46,187 nucleotides of DNA from Chloroflexota bacterium (GTDB lineage Bacteria; Chloroflexota; Anaerolineae; Aggregatilineales; Phototrophicaceae), in NCBI GenBank assembly GCA_026706395.1, contig JAPOYU010000031.1:1-46187 (forward strand). Reading direction: 5' to 3'. Shown here piece after piece: positions 17,925 to 27,652 of this stretch (position 1 is its first letter; every line of letters begins with the position of its first letter). Made by a program: the position numbers and the translations under genes. Below the pieces are notes generated by a model that saw only the letters and a program-made list of their open reading frames with translations, had not been told where the DNA came from and did not search any database.

Positions 17925-18700
17925 ATCTCTAAGCGGCTTCGGGCAATCGCAACGTACCGATCACTATTATCGGAACAGATGAACTTTCTTTCAAGTCGCT
18001 TCGCCGCAACTGCAGTTGTTCCGGTGCCAACGAAGCAGTCTAGCACGAGATCGCCGGGATTTGAACTTGCTCGAATGATTCGTTCTATTAGATCCAGAGG
18101 TTTCGGTGTTGCGTGGCCCATCTTTGTTACTCGGCCATTGACTTTGTTCTTGTGTCTGGCACTACTGAAATGCCACACTTCTCCGCAGAGGCGGCCGTTG
18201 GGATTAGGAAACCACCTCTTTCCATTCTTTGGAATTCCCTTCGATTTTGCATGTTCTATTCTTTGAGCAGACTCATATGGAACGCGGACTTCGTCGCAGT
18301 TGAAGACGTGACGTTGTCCCTTTGTAAAGAACAGAATGGACTCTTGTCCATTACTGAACCGACGGCGCGCACTGCCCAAGCCATCGCGCTTGTCCCAAGT
18401 AATCCAATTCTGAAAAAAAAGACCTCGTGAAACGAGGTGCTGAAGTATATACGCGCAATTGTATGGCGTGTTAAAAATGTAGATGCTACCGTTTGGTTTG
18501 AGTTTGGGGATGAGTTCATCTATCCAAGAATAAGTGAAGTCCAGGAAGGCCGCATCTGACTCAAATGTATCCCACCCAGCCTTTTTCAAATTGTATGGTG
18601 GATCAATTACGGCCAAGTCAACAGTCCCATCTTCGACCTTAGCCAAGAATTCAAAGCAGTCTAGATTGTAGATTTCATTGAACGCAAGCTCAGTTTTCAT
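17915..18700 (-). CDS. Adenine-N6 DNA methyltransferase, M.MboIIA-like
   Basis: This 261-residue enzyme has the beta-class order of motifs. The catalytic DPPY is at 33-36 (VIDPPYNLKKAGWD), and the AdoMet-binding motif comes late (LVLDCFVGTGTT). Long stretches match what I remember of M.MboIIA: FQNWITWDKRDG, KNGKRWFPNPNGRLCGEVW and LIERIIRASSNPGDLVLDC. M.MboIIA methylates the last adenine of GAAGA. Length is the same (about 260). The ATG lies inside the end of the upstream methyltransferase gene, so translation is probably coupled. The role here is to protect one strand of the recognition site. Confidence 0.9.
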   Translation of the reverse strand: MKTELAFNEIYNLDCFEFLAKVEDGTVDLAVIDPPYNLKKAGWDTFESDAAFLDFTYSWIDELIPKLKPNGSIYIFNTPYNCAYILQHLVSRGLFFQNWITWDKRDGLGSARRRFSNGQESILFFTKGQRHVFNCDEVRVPYESAQRIEHAKSKGIPKNGKRWFPNPNGRLCGEVWHFSSARHKNKVNGRVTKMGHATPKPLDLIERIIRASSNPGDLVLDCFVGTGTTAVAAKRLERKFICSDNSDRYVAIARSRLEMCE

Positions 18701-19571
18701 ATTCGAGTTGGAGTCGCATCTGGAACGCTACATCAAGCTTTCTTTCAATGACTGTTTTGTAGTTCGACATTATCTCGTATCCGATGAAATGCCGACCATG
18801 CTGTTTTGCGACTTTTAGTGTAGTCCCGCTACCAGCAAAAGGATCGAGAACGATATCTCCTTCAAATGTAAAAAGTCGGACACAGCGATAGACTATCTCC
18901 TCTGGCATTATGGCGCTGTGATCTCCAAACGCCAAATCGTCTTTGCCGGGTATCGGAATCCGCCAAACTTGTTTGGTGAATTCTACCCACTCATCCTGGG
19001 ATAGCCGGCTCGCCTCTCGTGCATAACCGGGTACGTTGTTCTGTGGCTTTCCATCCTTCACATATACCGTTATGAACTCGCTAGTGTTTTGCGCATAGAA
19101 GTTACGGGGATATGGGTAACTACCAAACATCAACTTTTTGCTAGGATTTGTCCTGTCCCATATGAACACATCATATAAGAACATGGATGTCTTCTGTTGG
19201 TATAGGATGGAATGCTGAATGTCTGCGTTAAGGTCAAAAATATGGCGATTATAGTGAGTTTTGTAGTCAGACTTCTTCATTGGCATTAATGGGGAGTTTA
19301 TTACTAATTTGCCGTTTGGCTTGAGTACTCTCTCACACTCCTGCCATACTTTAAGTAGAGAATTGATGAATTCTGAATAGTCCTGCAAATCACCAATCTG
19401 AGCGCCATTCTTTTCACTGTGGTTCTCAAGTTGGTATCCATCCAGCGAGTAGTCCTTCACATTAAAGTATGGTGGCGAAGTTACGACCAAATCAACGACG
19501 TTGTCTGGAACTTCTGTCATGTATTGCGAATTCTTGTAGAACACACGGTTTAGAAAGATCTTCTCATTCAT
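18690..19571 (-). CDS. Second DNA methyltransferase, probably N4-cytosine
   Basis: The catalytic motif is TSPPYFNVKDY. The S-P-P-Y form is typical of N4-cytosine methyltransferases, and the late DPFAGSGTT is the AdoMet site. In MboII-type systems a second methyltransferase modifies the opposite strand (TCTTC) of the asymmetric site, which fits this gene. I start at the ATG at 19571 (MNEKIFLNRVFY, 293 residues): it has GGCGAG just upstream, and a -10 box lies at 19604-19609. The frame continues to a start at 19655, but that lies upstream of the predicted promoter and adds no recognisable sequence. This is the first gene of the three-gene operon. Confidence 0.85.
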   Translation of the reverse strand: MNEKIFLNRVFYKNSQYMTEVPDNVVDLVVTSPPYFNVKDYSLDGYQLENHSEKNGAQIGDLQDYSEFINSLLKVWQECERVLKPNGKLVINSPLMPMKKSDYKTHYNRHIFDLNADIQHSILYQQKTSMFLYDVFIWDRTNPSKKLMFGSYPYPRNFYAQNTSEFITVYVKDGKPQNNVPGYAREASRLSQDEWVEFTKQVWRIPIPGKDDLAFGDHSAIMPEEIVYRCVRLFTFEGDIVLDPFAGSGTTLKVAKQHGRHFIGYEIMSNYKTVIERKLDVAFQMRLQLEYEN

Positions 19572-19603
19572 CGCTCGCCACAAGATGATATTCAGTTTCC
19601 TAC

Positions 19604-19609
19604 ATTGTA
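19604..19609 (-). promoter_or_regulatory. Promoter -10 of the R-M operon
   Basis: TACAAT on the minus strand lies 32 bases before the ATG at 19571. A T-rich stretch (TTTTGT) 16 bases further upstream is the best -35 candidate. Confidence 0.4.
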
Positions 19610-19672
19610 GCGTATTTTCGCTAGAACAAAATGTCTGTTTTAGGGTAATGACCAAAATTGAAACCGTAGTGC

Positions 19673-19679
19673 CTCAATT
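19673..19679. repeat. Right 7-base direct repeat at the R-M island
   Basis: CTCAATT overlaps the stop codon of the sigma factor gene and matches 16676-16682. Confidence 0.3.
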
Positions 19680-20327
19680 CCCGAACAGGTTCATCATATA
19701 ATCGGTGGACATGCCCTGCGCTTCCAGGTGGTTTTTCAGCTTGCGCCGGGCATCGTGGATGAGCTTGTAGAGGGCGTTGCGGTTGGTGCCCATACGCTCG
19801 GCCAGCACATCCATCGGAATGCCTTTCAGCGCGATGGCAACCAGCGCCTGATACTGGCGCTCGGTCAGCGCCTCCTTCAGCGCGATTTCGATCTTCTCCA
19901 AGACATCATCGCGCTCGGCGACTTTCTCCGGCGTCGGCGATGTCGCCGTGACCAAACGGGTCGATGACGGCAGCAGGTCGCCGTCGGCGGTCAGTTCATC
20001 CAAGCTGAAGTCCCGGTAGCGCGCGCGCCGCAAATCGCTGATGGCGAGGCGAATGGCGATCTTGTTCGCCCAGGTGGTGAAGCGGCTCTCGCCGCGGAAG
20101 TTACCCAGATTGTCCATGACGCGCAGGGTAGCGTCCTGGGCCAGGTCTTCCGCCATCTGCGCCAGTTCTTGCGCCGCCAGACCACGGAGATCGCTGCGAT
20201 CCTGGCTCAGATAAAAGTAGATGCTGCGCTGCAGGCGCACCCGCAAATCGCCCAAGGCATCAGCCTGCGCTGCTTGCCCCTGCGCCCGCAGTGACGCAAT
20301 CCATTCTTCATTGCTGCGATCGGTCAT
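19674..20327 (-). CDS. ECF-type RNA polymerase sigma factor
   Basis: The 217-residue protein has sigma region 2 (AEDLAQDATLRVMDNL, then FRGESRFTTWANKIAIRLAISDLRR) and region 4 (LTERQYQALVAIALKGIPMDVLAERMGTNRNAL..., a helix-turn-helix). Region 3 is absent, as in extracytoplasmic-function sigma factors. No zinc-finger anti-sigma gene follows: the next thing downstream is the R-M island edge. It is divergent from ftsH, with a shared 12-base repeat in the intergenic region, so a link to membrane or envelope stress is possible but inferred. Confidence 0.9.
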   Translation of the reverse strand: MTDRSNEEWIASLRAQGQAAQADALGDLRVRLQRSIYFYLSQDRSDLRGLAAQELAQMAEDLAQDATLRVMDNLGNFRGESRFTTWANKIAIRLAISDLRRARYRDFSLDELTADGDLLPSSTRLVTATSPTPEKVAERDDVLEKIEIALKEALTERQYQALVAIALKGIPMDVLAERMGTNRNALYKLIHDARRKLKNHLEAQGMSTDYMMNLFGN

Positions 20328-20346
20328 AACTGGGCCGTATGTTCCC

Positions 20347-20559
20347 CGGCGAAACTGGCTGATCTTGCAGTGTAATAATACAGGAACAAGTGAGAAAATT
20401 CAGCGATGAGACGCTAAAGATTAGGTGAAGCTTGGCATCTGTATCCCACGTCATCTGCTTTTTGAGGCGCCATATCGCTACCGGAGGCAAATGACGTCAA
20501 TTTGGCGGAAATCGGCGGGGATCCGGCGGCAATTTGTCACCATTTTGCGGCGAAACTGG
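20347..20559. repeat. 12-base direct repeat in the sigma/ftsH intergenic region
   Basis: CGGCGAAACTGG occurs at 20347-20358 and again at 20548-20559. The first copy is just upstream of the sigma gene and the second overlaps the ftsH -35 region. Between them, three imperfect GGCGGxxAT units follow one another at about 10-base steps (near 20505-20535). These could be regulator binding sites. Confidence 0.4.
20375..20402 (-). promoter_or_regulatory. Possible promoter of the sigma factor gene
   Basis: On the minus strand TATTAT (20375-20380) lies 16 bases after TGAATT (20397-20402) and 47 bases before the ATG. Confidence 0.4.
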
Positions 20560-20572
20560 TCATTAGTAATGA
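20545..20572 (+). promoter_or_regulatory. Possible promoter of ftsH
   Basis: TTGCGG (20545-20550) and TAATGA (20567-20572) are 16 bases apart and lie about 50 bases before the ftsH ATG. The -35 overlaps the second copy of the 12-base repeat. Confidence 0.4.
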
Positions 20573-20623
20573 GGCGAGATGTCGTGACGTCCCGCCGCTG
20601 GAAAACCTGATGGAGTCTGCTTG

Positions 20624-22531
<1,908 letters not shown>

Positions 22532-22554
22532 TTCACACTCAATAGAACAATCTT

Positions 22555-22585
22555 AGGGGCGGGCCGGCGGCTCGCCCTTGTATCT
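22555..22585 (+). terminator. Terminator-like hairpin after ftsH (REP-like copy 2)
   Basis: GGGCGGGC (22557-22564) pairs with GCTCGCCC (22570-22577) with one G-T pair and a CGGCG loop. Two further weak pairs extend it and TTGTATCTTT follows. Its right half resembles the other intergenic palindromes. Confidence 0.6.
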
Positions 22586-22688
22586 TTAGACGACTACTTT
22601 CCATAGTCAAAGACTGATAGAATCTGCACCTGGCTTGCGTTCACTTGGTGCCTCATGGCTAGATTGCGCTGGCATTGGGGAGCAGACA

Positions 22689-23168
22689 TTGGCGCAGTAC
22701 ATAATCAAGCAAGACGATTTTCAATATGATGTCTTTCTTTCGCACGCCTCAGAAGACAAAGATGAAGTAGCGCGACCGCTGGCGCTATTGCTTCAAGAGC
22801 GTGGACTGAGAGTCTGGTACGACGAGTTCGAGCTTCGATTTGGCGACGACCTATCTGCTGCGCTAAATCAGGGAATCAGTGCCAGTCGATTTGGAATCTT
22901 GGTACTTTCAAAGCGATTCTTTGAAAAGGACTGGACAACGTTTGAGCTTAACACTCTGGAGTACCTGGCAGTAACAGAAGATCGAGTACTTTTCCCATTT
23001 TGGCACGAAATTGGCGAGTCAGAAGTGAGAGCGTACCGTCCTTCACTCGCTAGGCTTCTTGCATGGAGTACTGCAGCAAACACAGTCGAGCAAATCGCAG
23101 ACGCGGTTTATGAACTCATCAAGAGATACTATCAGCAGAAACTGGAGCCAAGAAATGACGAACACTAG
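22689..23168 (+). CDS. Stand-alone TIR-domain protein, candidate NADase effector
   Basis: The 159-residue protein is almost entirely a bacterial TIR domain (TIR_2 type): YDVFLSHASEDKDEVARPLA (box 1), GLRVWYDEFELRFGDDL (box 2), and ILVLSKRFFEKDWTTFEL with Trp82 and the putative catalytic Glu86 in the WxxxE position. Many bacterial TIR domains hydrolyse NAD+ or make cyclic ADP-ribose signals during phage defence. There is no fused sensor domain; the neighbouring DUF1883 gene may supply that role. I choose the TTG at 22689 because GGGGAG lies six bases upstream; the frame also runs up to a TTG at 22635 (177 residues). The region is A/T-richer than ftsH, suggesting transfer. Confidence 0.85.
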   Translation: MAQYIIKQDDFQYDVFLSHASEDKDEVARPLALLLQERGLRVWYDEFELRFGDDLSAALNQGISASRFGILVLSKRFFEKDWTTFELNTLEYLAVTEDRVLFPFWHEIGESEVRAYRPSLARLLAWSTAANTVEQIADAVYELIKRYYQQKLEPRNDEH

Positions 23169-23247
23169 AGATCTTTTTCAAGAAAAGGTCTCTCACCCAG
23201 GTTGCGTTTCCGGGGCCGTGGAGCCATTACGCGTGGAAGGCAATCTG

Positions 23248-23256
23248 TGCTACAAT
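23248..23256 (+). promoter_or_regulatory. Extended -10 promoter for the DUF1883 gene
   Basis: TGCTACAAT is an extended -10 element 31 bases before the DUF1883 ATG. It lies between the TIR stop and the DUF1883 start, so the second gene may have its own promoter. Confidence 0.4.
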
Positions 23257-23287
23257 GGTGGCAGTAGTAAGTAAGGATTGAGTCTCG

Positions 23288-23569
23288 ATGCAATTCATCA
23301 AACATGATCTGGGGCAATTGTCTGGTGGCGAGATTGCTGAGATTACCATAACCAATGCGGCGAATGTACGCTTGTTGGATAGCGAAAACCTCAGACGCTA
23401 CCGATACGGTCACCGGCACAGATACAACGGCGGACACTATACACAGTCCCCCGTTCGCTTCCCGATCCCCCGCGCCGGGCACTGGTACGTCGTTGTAGAC
23501 TTGGGTGGATATGCTGGGGAAGTCGGTTCATCTGCGCGTGTACTTTCTGGGGAAACTGTGTCCGGCTGA
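23288..23569 (+). CDS. DUF1883 domain protein, partner of the TIR gene
   Basis: The 93-residue protein matches DUF1883 along its whole length: QFIKHDLGQLSGGEIAEITI, AANVRLLDSENLRRYR, HRHRYNGG, and HWYVVVDLGGYAGEVGSSARVL. It is a small all-beta domain of unknown function. From memory, DUF1883 occurs elsewhere fused to TIR domains. Here the two are separate, adjacent genes (119 bases apart, same strand), which supports a functional link. AAGGA lies 11 bases before the ATG. It may sense an invader or bind a TIR product; both are guesses. Confidence 0.88.
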   Translation: MQFIKHDLGQLSGGEIAEITITNAANVRLLDSENLRRYRYGHRHRYNGGHYTQSPVRFPIPRAGHWYVVVDLGGYAGEVGSSARVLSGETVSG

Positions 23570-23650
23570 AGAGTTGACCCGATGGCGCCCGCGGCTTTCG
23601 CCATAGCAGTGGAATAGCGCGAACTCGGAATCACTCCGAAAAATACTTGA

Positions 23651-23675
23651 GGGTGGCCCAATGGGTCGCCTTTAC
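23651..23675. repeat. REP-like palindrome between convergent genes, copy 3
   Basis: GGTGGCCC (23652-23659) and GGGTCGCC (23663-23670) form an eight-pair stem with two G-T pairs and an AAT loop, then TTTAC. It sits between the DUF1883 gene and the convergent OppF gene and could end transcription from either side. Confidence 0.45.
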
Positions 23676-23715
23676 ATTTTCCATAGCCCCTGCAATCAGC
23701 CAAGAGGGCGACCCG

Positions 23716-24744
23716 CTAAGTGACCCGATGGCAACTCACGAAGTGATTCGGCCGCACCTCGATGAGCGGCGGGTCGGGCTCCTGGTAGCAGAGGTCGAAG
23801 GCGACCGGGCAGCGCGTGTTGAAGTTGCAGCCGGTCGGTGGACTGGCCGGGTTGGGCAGATCGCCGGAGATGATGATGCGCTGGCGATTCTCCTCGACGA
23901 CCGGGTCGGGCACGGGCACGGCTGACAGCAGCGCCTGCGTGTAAGGATGCTGCGGGTTGTCGTAGACATCATCCACCGGACCAAGCTCGACGATCTTGCC
24001 CAGATACATCACGGCGACGCGATCGCAGATATGGCGCACCATGCTGAGGTCGTGGGCGATGAAGAGGTAGGTCAAGCCGAGTTCGTCCTGCAGCTCTTCC
24101 ATCAGGTTGACCACCTGCGCTTGAATCGAAACATCGAGCGCCGAAATCGGCTCGTCAGCCACGATGAAGCTGGGCTGCAAAGCCAGCGCGCGGGCGATGC
24201 CGATGCGCTGCCGCTGCCCGCCGGAAAATTCGTGCGGATACCGGTTGATGAAATACGGATTCAAACCCACTCTTTCCATCAACTGTTCGACGTATTGCTG
24301 CCGCTCTTTTTTGTTGGCGTACATTTTGTGGATTTGCAGTGGCTCGCTGACGATGCTGCCGACGGTCATGCGCGGATTCAGCGAGGCGAAGGGATCCTGG
24401 AATATGATCTGCATGCGCCGGCGCATCTGTCGCAGATCATTGCCCGTCATGGTCGACAGCTCCTGCCCTTCAAACTTGACGCTGCCTTCGGTCGGGCGAT
24501 AGAGCTGCAAAATCGTCCTGCCGGTGGTGCTCTTGCCGCAGCCGGATTCACCCACCAGGCCCAAGGTCTCGCCGCGGATTACATCGAAGCTTACGCCGTC
24601 AACCGCGCGTACAGCGCCGACTTGCCGCTGAAAAACGATGCCGGAAGATATCGGGAAATGTTTCTTAAGATCAGTAACTTCGAGAATAACATCGCTCTCG
24701 TCATGAGCCTTGCGCGATTCAACTGCCATGGCTGGACTAGACAT
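23716..24744 (-). CDS. Oligopeptide ABC transporter ATPase (OppF/DppF-like)
   Basis: This is a 342-residue ATP-binding subunit of a peptide/nickel-type importer. It has Walker [10 protein letters not shown], signature [15 protein letters not shown], Walker [12 protein letters not shown], and the C-terminal oligopeptide-transporter tail with a cysteine pair (CNFNTRCP and CYQ/CH) that binds an iron-sulfur cluster in some homologues. It overlaps the OppD-like gene by eight bases, so the pair is coupled. No permease or substrate-binding gene is in the window. Confidence 0.93.
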   Translation of the reverse strand: MSSPAMAVESRKAHDESDVILEVTDLKKHFPISSGIVFQRQVGAVRAVDGVSFDVIRGETLGLVGESGCGKSTTGRTILQLYRPTEGSVKFEGQELSTMTGNDLRQMRRRMQIIFQDPFASLNPRMTVGSIVSEPLQIHKMYANKKERQQYVEQLMERVGLNPYFINRYPHEFSGGQRQRIGIARALALQPSFIVADEPISALDVSIQAQVVNLMEELQDELGLTYLFIAHDLSMVRHICDRVAVMYLGKIVELGPVDDVYDNPQHPYTQALLSAVPVPDPVVEENRQRIIISGDLPNPASPPTGCNFNTRCPVAFDLCYQEPDPPLIEVRPNHFVSCHRVT

Positions 24745-25756
24745 TTTCTGCTACCCCCTCGCGAATATCGGCCCAACAGGACATGATGTGCATGCTGCCC
24801 CCATCGACATCGGGAACGGACTCCAGCGGTGGCCGCTGATCCCAACATTTTTCCAATTGCAGGTATTCGCGCACATCACAGCGCGGCGCGAAGGGGCAAC
24901 CGGCCGGCTCGTTGCGCATATCCGGCGGCGATCCTTCGATCTGCGTCAGCTTTTCTTCACCGCTTGAATCCAGGCGCGGCAAGGAGCCGAGCAGACCCAC
25001 CGTGTATGGATGCCGGCTATCGCGGAAGACTTCGTGCGATGTGCCGGATTCCATGATCCGCCCGCCGTACATCACCTGAATGCGATCGGCGATACCCGCG
25101 ACCACCCCCAAATCATGGGTGATCCAGATCATCGCCATATTGAATTCATCTTTGAGCTGTTTGACCAGTTCGATGATCTGCGCCTGAATCGTCACATCGA
25201 GCGCGGTGGTCGGTTCATCGGCGATCAGCAGTTTGGGATTGCAGGACAAACCCATGGCGATCATCACGCGCTGTCGCATGCCACCGGAGAATTGATGCGG
25301 ATAATCGTCCAGACGGCGATAGGCGTCCGGAATGCCGACCAAATCGAGCAGGTCCGCCGCCCGTTTGCGGGATTGCGAGGTATTCATGCCTTCGTGCAGC
25401 TTCAGCGACTCTGTGATCTGTGTGCCGATAGTCAGCACCGGATTCAGCGAAGTCATCGGATCTTGGAAAATCATGGCGATTTCTTTGCCGCGGATGAGCC
25501 GCATTTGGTCCGGCTTGAGGGTGAGAAGATCCCGCCCTTCAAACATGACCGTGCCGGACTCGACTTTGCCCGGCGGGCTGGGGATCAAGCCCATCAAGGC
25601 GAGGCAACTGACACTCTTGCCACTGCCGCTCTCACCGACAATGCCGAGCGTCTCGCCTTCCTCCAGTTCAAAGGACACGCCATTGACCGCGTAGACGGTG
25701 CCTTCCTGCGTATAGAACCTGACAATCAGGTCCTTGACGTCAAGTAACGTGCTCAA
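24737..25756 (-). CDS. Oligopeptide ABC transporter ATPase (OppD/DppD-like)
   Basis: The product is 339 residues from the TTG at 25756. It has Walker [10 protein letters not shown]-loop [10 protein letters not shown], signature [15 protein letters not shown], Walker [13 protein letters not shown], and the C-terminal tail with CPFAPRC and a late Cys. I choose this TTG because GGAGGG (25764-25769) lies seven bases upstream; the frame also opens at a TTG at 25795. It is the first gene of a two-gene operon with the OppF-like ATPase. Such ATPases energise uptake of peptides, or in related systems sugars or nickel, through permeases that must be encoded elsewhere. Confidence 0.93.
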   Translation of the reverse strand: MSTLLDVKDLIVRFYTQEGTVYAVNGVSFELEEGETLGIVGESGSGKSVSCLALMGLIPSPPGKVESGTVMFEGRDLLTLKPDQMRLIRGKEIAMIFQDPMTSLNPVLTIGTQITESLKLHEGMNTSQSRKRAADLLDLVGIPDAYRRLDDYPHQFSGGMRQRVMIAMGLSCNPKLLIADEPTTALDVTIQAQIIELVKQLKDEFNMAMIWITHDLGVVAGIADRIQVMYGGRIMESGTSHEVFRDSRHPYTVGLLGSLPRLDSSGEEKLTQIEGSPPDMRNEPAGCPFAPRCDVREYLQLEKCWDQRPPLESVPDVDGGSMHIMSCWADIREGVAENV

Positions 25757-26049
25757 GGTGACACCCTCCTTTTCCGACAAAGACTCTATTCGCAAAGCGC
25801 TGCGGCAGCCATGACTGATTCCGCAGATAAACGCCTATGAACAGAACTCCATATCGCGAACGCGCAATCGAAGAGAGTTTGTCGTACCTGTGCGATTCTG
25901 TCAACAATCCCTAAGGCGGAACCATTGGCGCCCGGCCATCGCAGCAAGAAAGCAACGGAAACCCCCTGCGAACCAAGCTGGCAACTGCCGACCGCGACCA
26001 GGACAAGGCTGGCATAATGTTACCAGAGATAATTCAAATTTACCACAAG

Positions 26050-27012
26050 TTAAGAAAAGGATGCCGGGCTGCGCACGGCGCGGTACCAGCGGATTGTCTC
26101 CCGCAAACCGGAGCGGAAATCCGTCTGCGAGACAAAGCCGAATTCACGCTGCGCCCGCGACACATCAAGCTTGCGGCGGGGTTGCCCATTGGGCTTGCTG
26201 GTATCCCAGCGCAGGTCGCCGCTGAAGCCGACTTCTTCCGCAATGATCTCGACCAGGTCGCGGATGCTGATCTCGAAAGCGCTGCCCAGGTTGACCGGCT
26301 CCGCGCCATTATAATTTTCCGCAGCCAGAACGATGCCCTCAGCGGCGTCGCGCACGAAGAGGAATTCCCGCGTTGGCGAGCCATCGCCGAAGAGCGTGAC
26401 CTGCGCTGCGCCGCTCTCTTGCGCGTCCACCATTTTGCGGATCACAGCCGGGATGACGTGCGACGATTGCAAGTCAAACTTGTCATGCGGGCCGTACAGG
26501 TTGACCGGCAGCAAATGAATCGCGTTGTAGCCATATTCCTGGCGATAGGCCTGGCTCTGCACCAGCAGCATCTTTTTCGCCAAACCATAAGGCGCGTTGG
26601 TCTCTTCCGGGTAACCATTCCAGAGGTCCTCTTCCCTGAAGGGCACCGGCGCGAATTTTGGATAGCTGCAGACGGTGCCGACGCCGACGAATTTCCCCAC
26701 GCCGGCGCGGCGAGCATACTCAAGCATCAGCGTGCCCATCATGATGTTCTCGTAGAAGAAGAGGCCTGGATGCACCCGGTTGATGCCGATGCCGCCGACG
26801 TTGGCAGCGAGGTGAATGACCATCGTCGCATCGGGATGATCGGCATAGAGCCGCGCGACCGCTTCTTGTTCGCGCAAGTCATATTCGGCGCGGCGCGGAA
26901 CGATAATCCCTCCGGCAGACTGCTCGCGCAGTTCGTCCACCACATGACGACCGAGGAAGCCGGCGCCCCCGGTCACGATTACCGTCTGATTGCTCCAGAA
27001 AGCCGCGCTCAT
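26050..27012 (-). CDS. fcl: GDP-L-fucose synthase
   Basis: This 320-residue NADPH-dependent epimerase/reductase makes GDP-L-fucose from GDP-4-keto-6-deoxymannose. It has the Rossmann motif GGAGFLG (15-21), [29 protein letters not shown], and YGLAK with Tyr142 and Lys146. [23 protein letters not shown] is diagnostic for the family. Thr113 stands where E. coli Fcl has its catalytic Ser107. The frame extends to 27195, but AAGGGA five bases before the ATG at 27012 fixes the start. No GDP-mannose dehydratase is adjacent. GDP-fucose would feed surface glycans. Confidence 0.92.
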   Translation of the reverse strand: MSAAFWSNQTVIVTGGAGFLGRHVVDELREQSAGGIIVPRRAEYDLREQEAVARLYADHPDATMVIHLAANVGGIGINRVHPGLFFYENIMMGTLMLEYARRAGVGKFVGVGTVCSYPKFAPVPFREEDLWNGYPEETNAPYGLAKKMLLVQSQAYRQEYGYNAIHLLPVNLYGPHDKFDLQSSHVIPAVIRKMVDAQESGAAQVTLFGDGSPTREFLFVRDAAEGIVLAAENYNGAEPVNLGSAFEISIRDLVEIIAEEVGFSGDLRWDTSKPNGQPRRKLDVSRAQREFGFVSQTDFRSGLRETIRWYRAVRSPASFS

Positions 27013-27130
27013 GCTCGTCCCTTTCACTGCGCTGCACGTATCATAGCAGAGTTCGACAAGGTACATGATGCCTGTACACGGCATTGGCGGTCTGGTCTCA
27101 GCCCTGCGCATACACATTTGCGGCCCGCGC

Positions 27131-27152
27131 TTGTATGATAACCGCGATACAA
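27131..27152. promoter_or_regulatory. Inverted repeat in the fcl/ndk divergent region
   Basis: TTGTAT (27131-27136) and ATACAA (27147-27152) form an interrupted palindrome 31 bases before the ndk start. It could be an operator, but short arms make chance likely. Confidence 0.25.
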
Positions 27153-27182
27153 AATATGCGACCGAACCAGAAAGGCAATCCC

Positions 27183-27635
27183 TTGGAACGGACATTGATC
27201 ATCGTGAAGCCGGATGCTGTACAGCGCGGTCTCGCCGGCGAAATCATCAAGCGGTTTGAGCAGCGCGGCTTGAAGATCATCGGCATGAAGTTGCTGCAAG
27301 TCAGCCTCGAGCTGGCGGAGCGGCATTACGATGTGCACCGTGAACGCCCATTCTTCGCGGGCCTGGTCGAGTACATCACATCGGCGCCGGTGCTGGTGAT
27401 GGCGCTGGAAGGCAGCGATGCGATCGCGGCGGCGCGGACGACCATCGGCGCGACCAAGCCATCCGAGGCGGCGGCCGGCACGATCCGCGGCGATTTCGCC
27501 TTGGAGATCGGGCGGAACCTCGTGCACGGGTCGGACAGCGTCGAGAACGGCGAGATCGAAGTGTCGAATTTTTTCACCGAAACGGAACTGTGCGGCGGCT
27601 GGACGCGAGATGTCGATCACTGGGTGTTTGAGTAG
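27183..27635 (+). CDS. ndk: Nucleoside diphosphate kinase
   Basis: Ndk transfers the gamma phosphate from NTPs to NDPs through a phosphohistidine. The 150-residue product starts [16 protein letters not shown] and has the active-site NLVHGSDS with the catalytic His, then [13 protein letters not shown]. Length is normal. The start is TTG at 27183, supported by AAGG seven bases upstream and by the family N-terminus; the upstream extension of the frame is not conserved. The toxin-antitoxin pair begins 17 bases after its stop. Confidence 0.95.
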   Translation: MERTLIIVKPDAVQRGLAGEIIKRFEQRGLKIIGMKLLQVSLELAERHYDVHRERPFFAGLVEYITSAPVLVMALEGSDAIAAARTTIGATKPSEAAAGTIRGDFALEIGRNLVHGSDSVENGEIEVSNFFTETELCGGWTRDVDHWVFE

Positions 27636-27652
27636 GTATTGAGGTAAGGGCG

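Noticed and set aside
23059..23274. Small open frame overlapping the TIR 3' end
   Set aside because: Out of frame with the TIR gene and no recognisable domain; its tail covers the DUF1883 promoter. A 39-residue protein from the ATG at 23155 cannot be excluded.
26017..27138. 373-codon open frame opposite GDP-fucose synthase
   Set aside because: No domain or ribosome site; the opposite strand clearly encodes Fcl.
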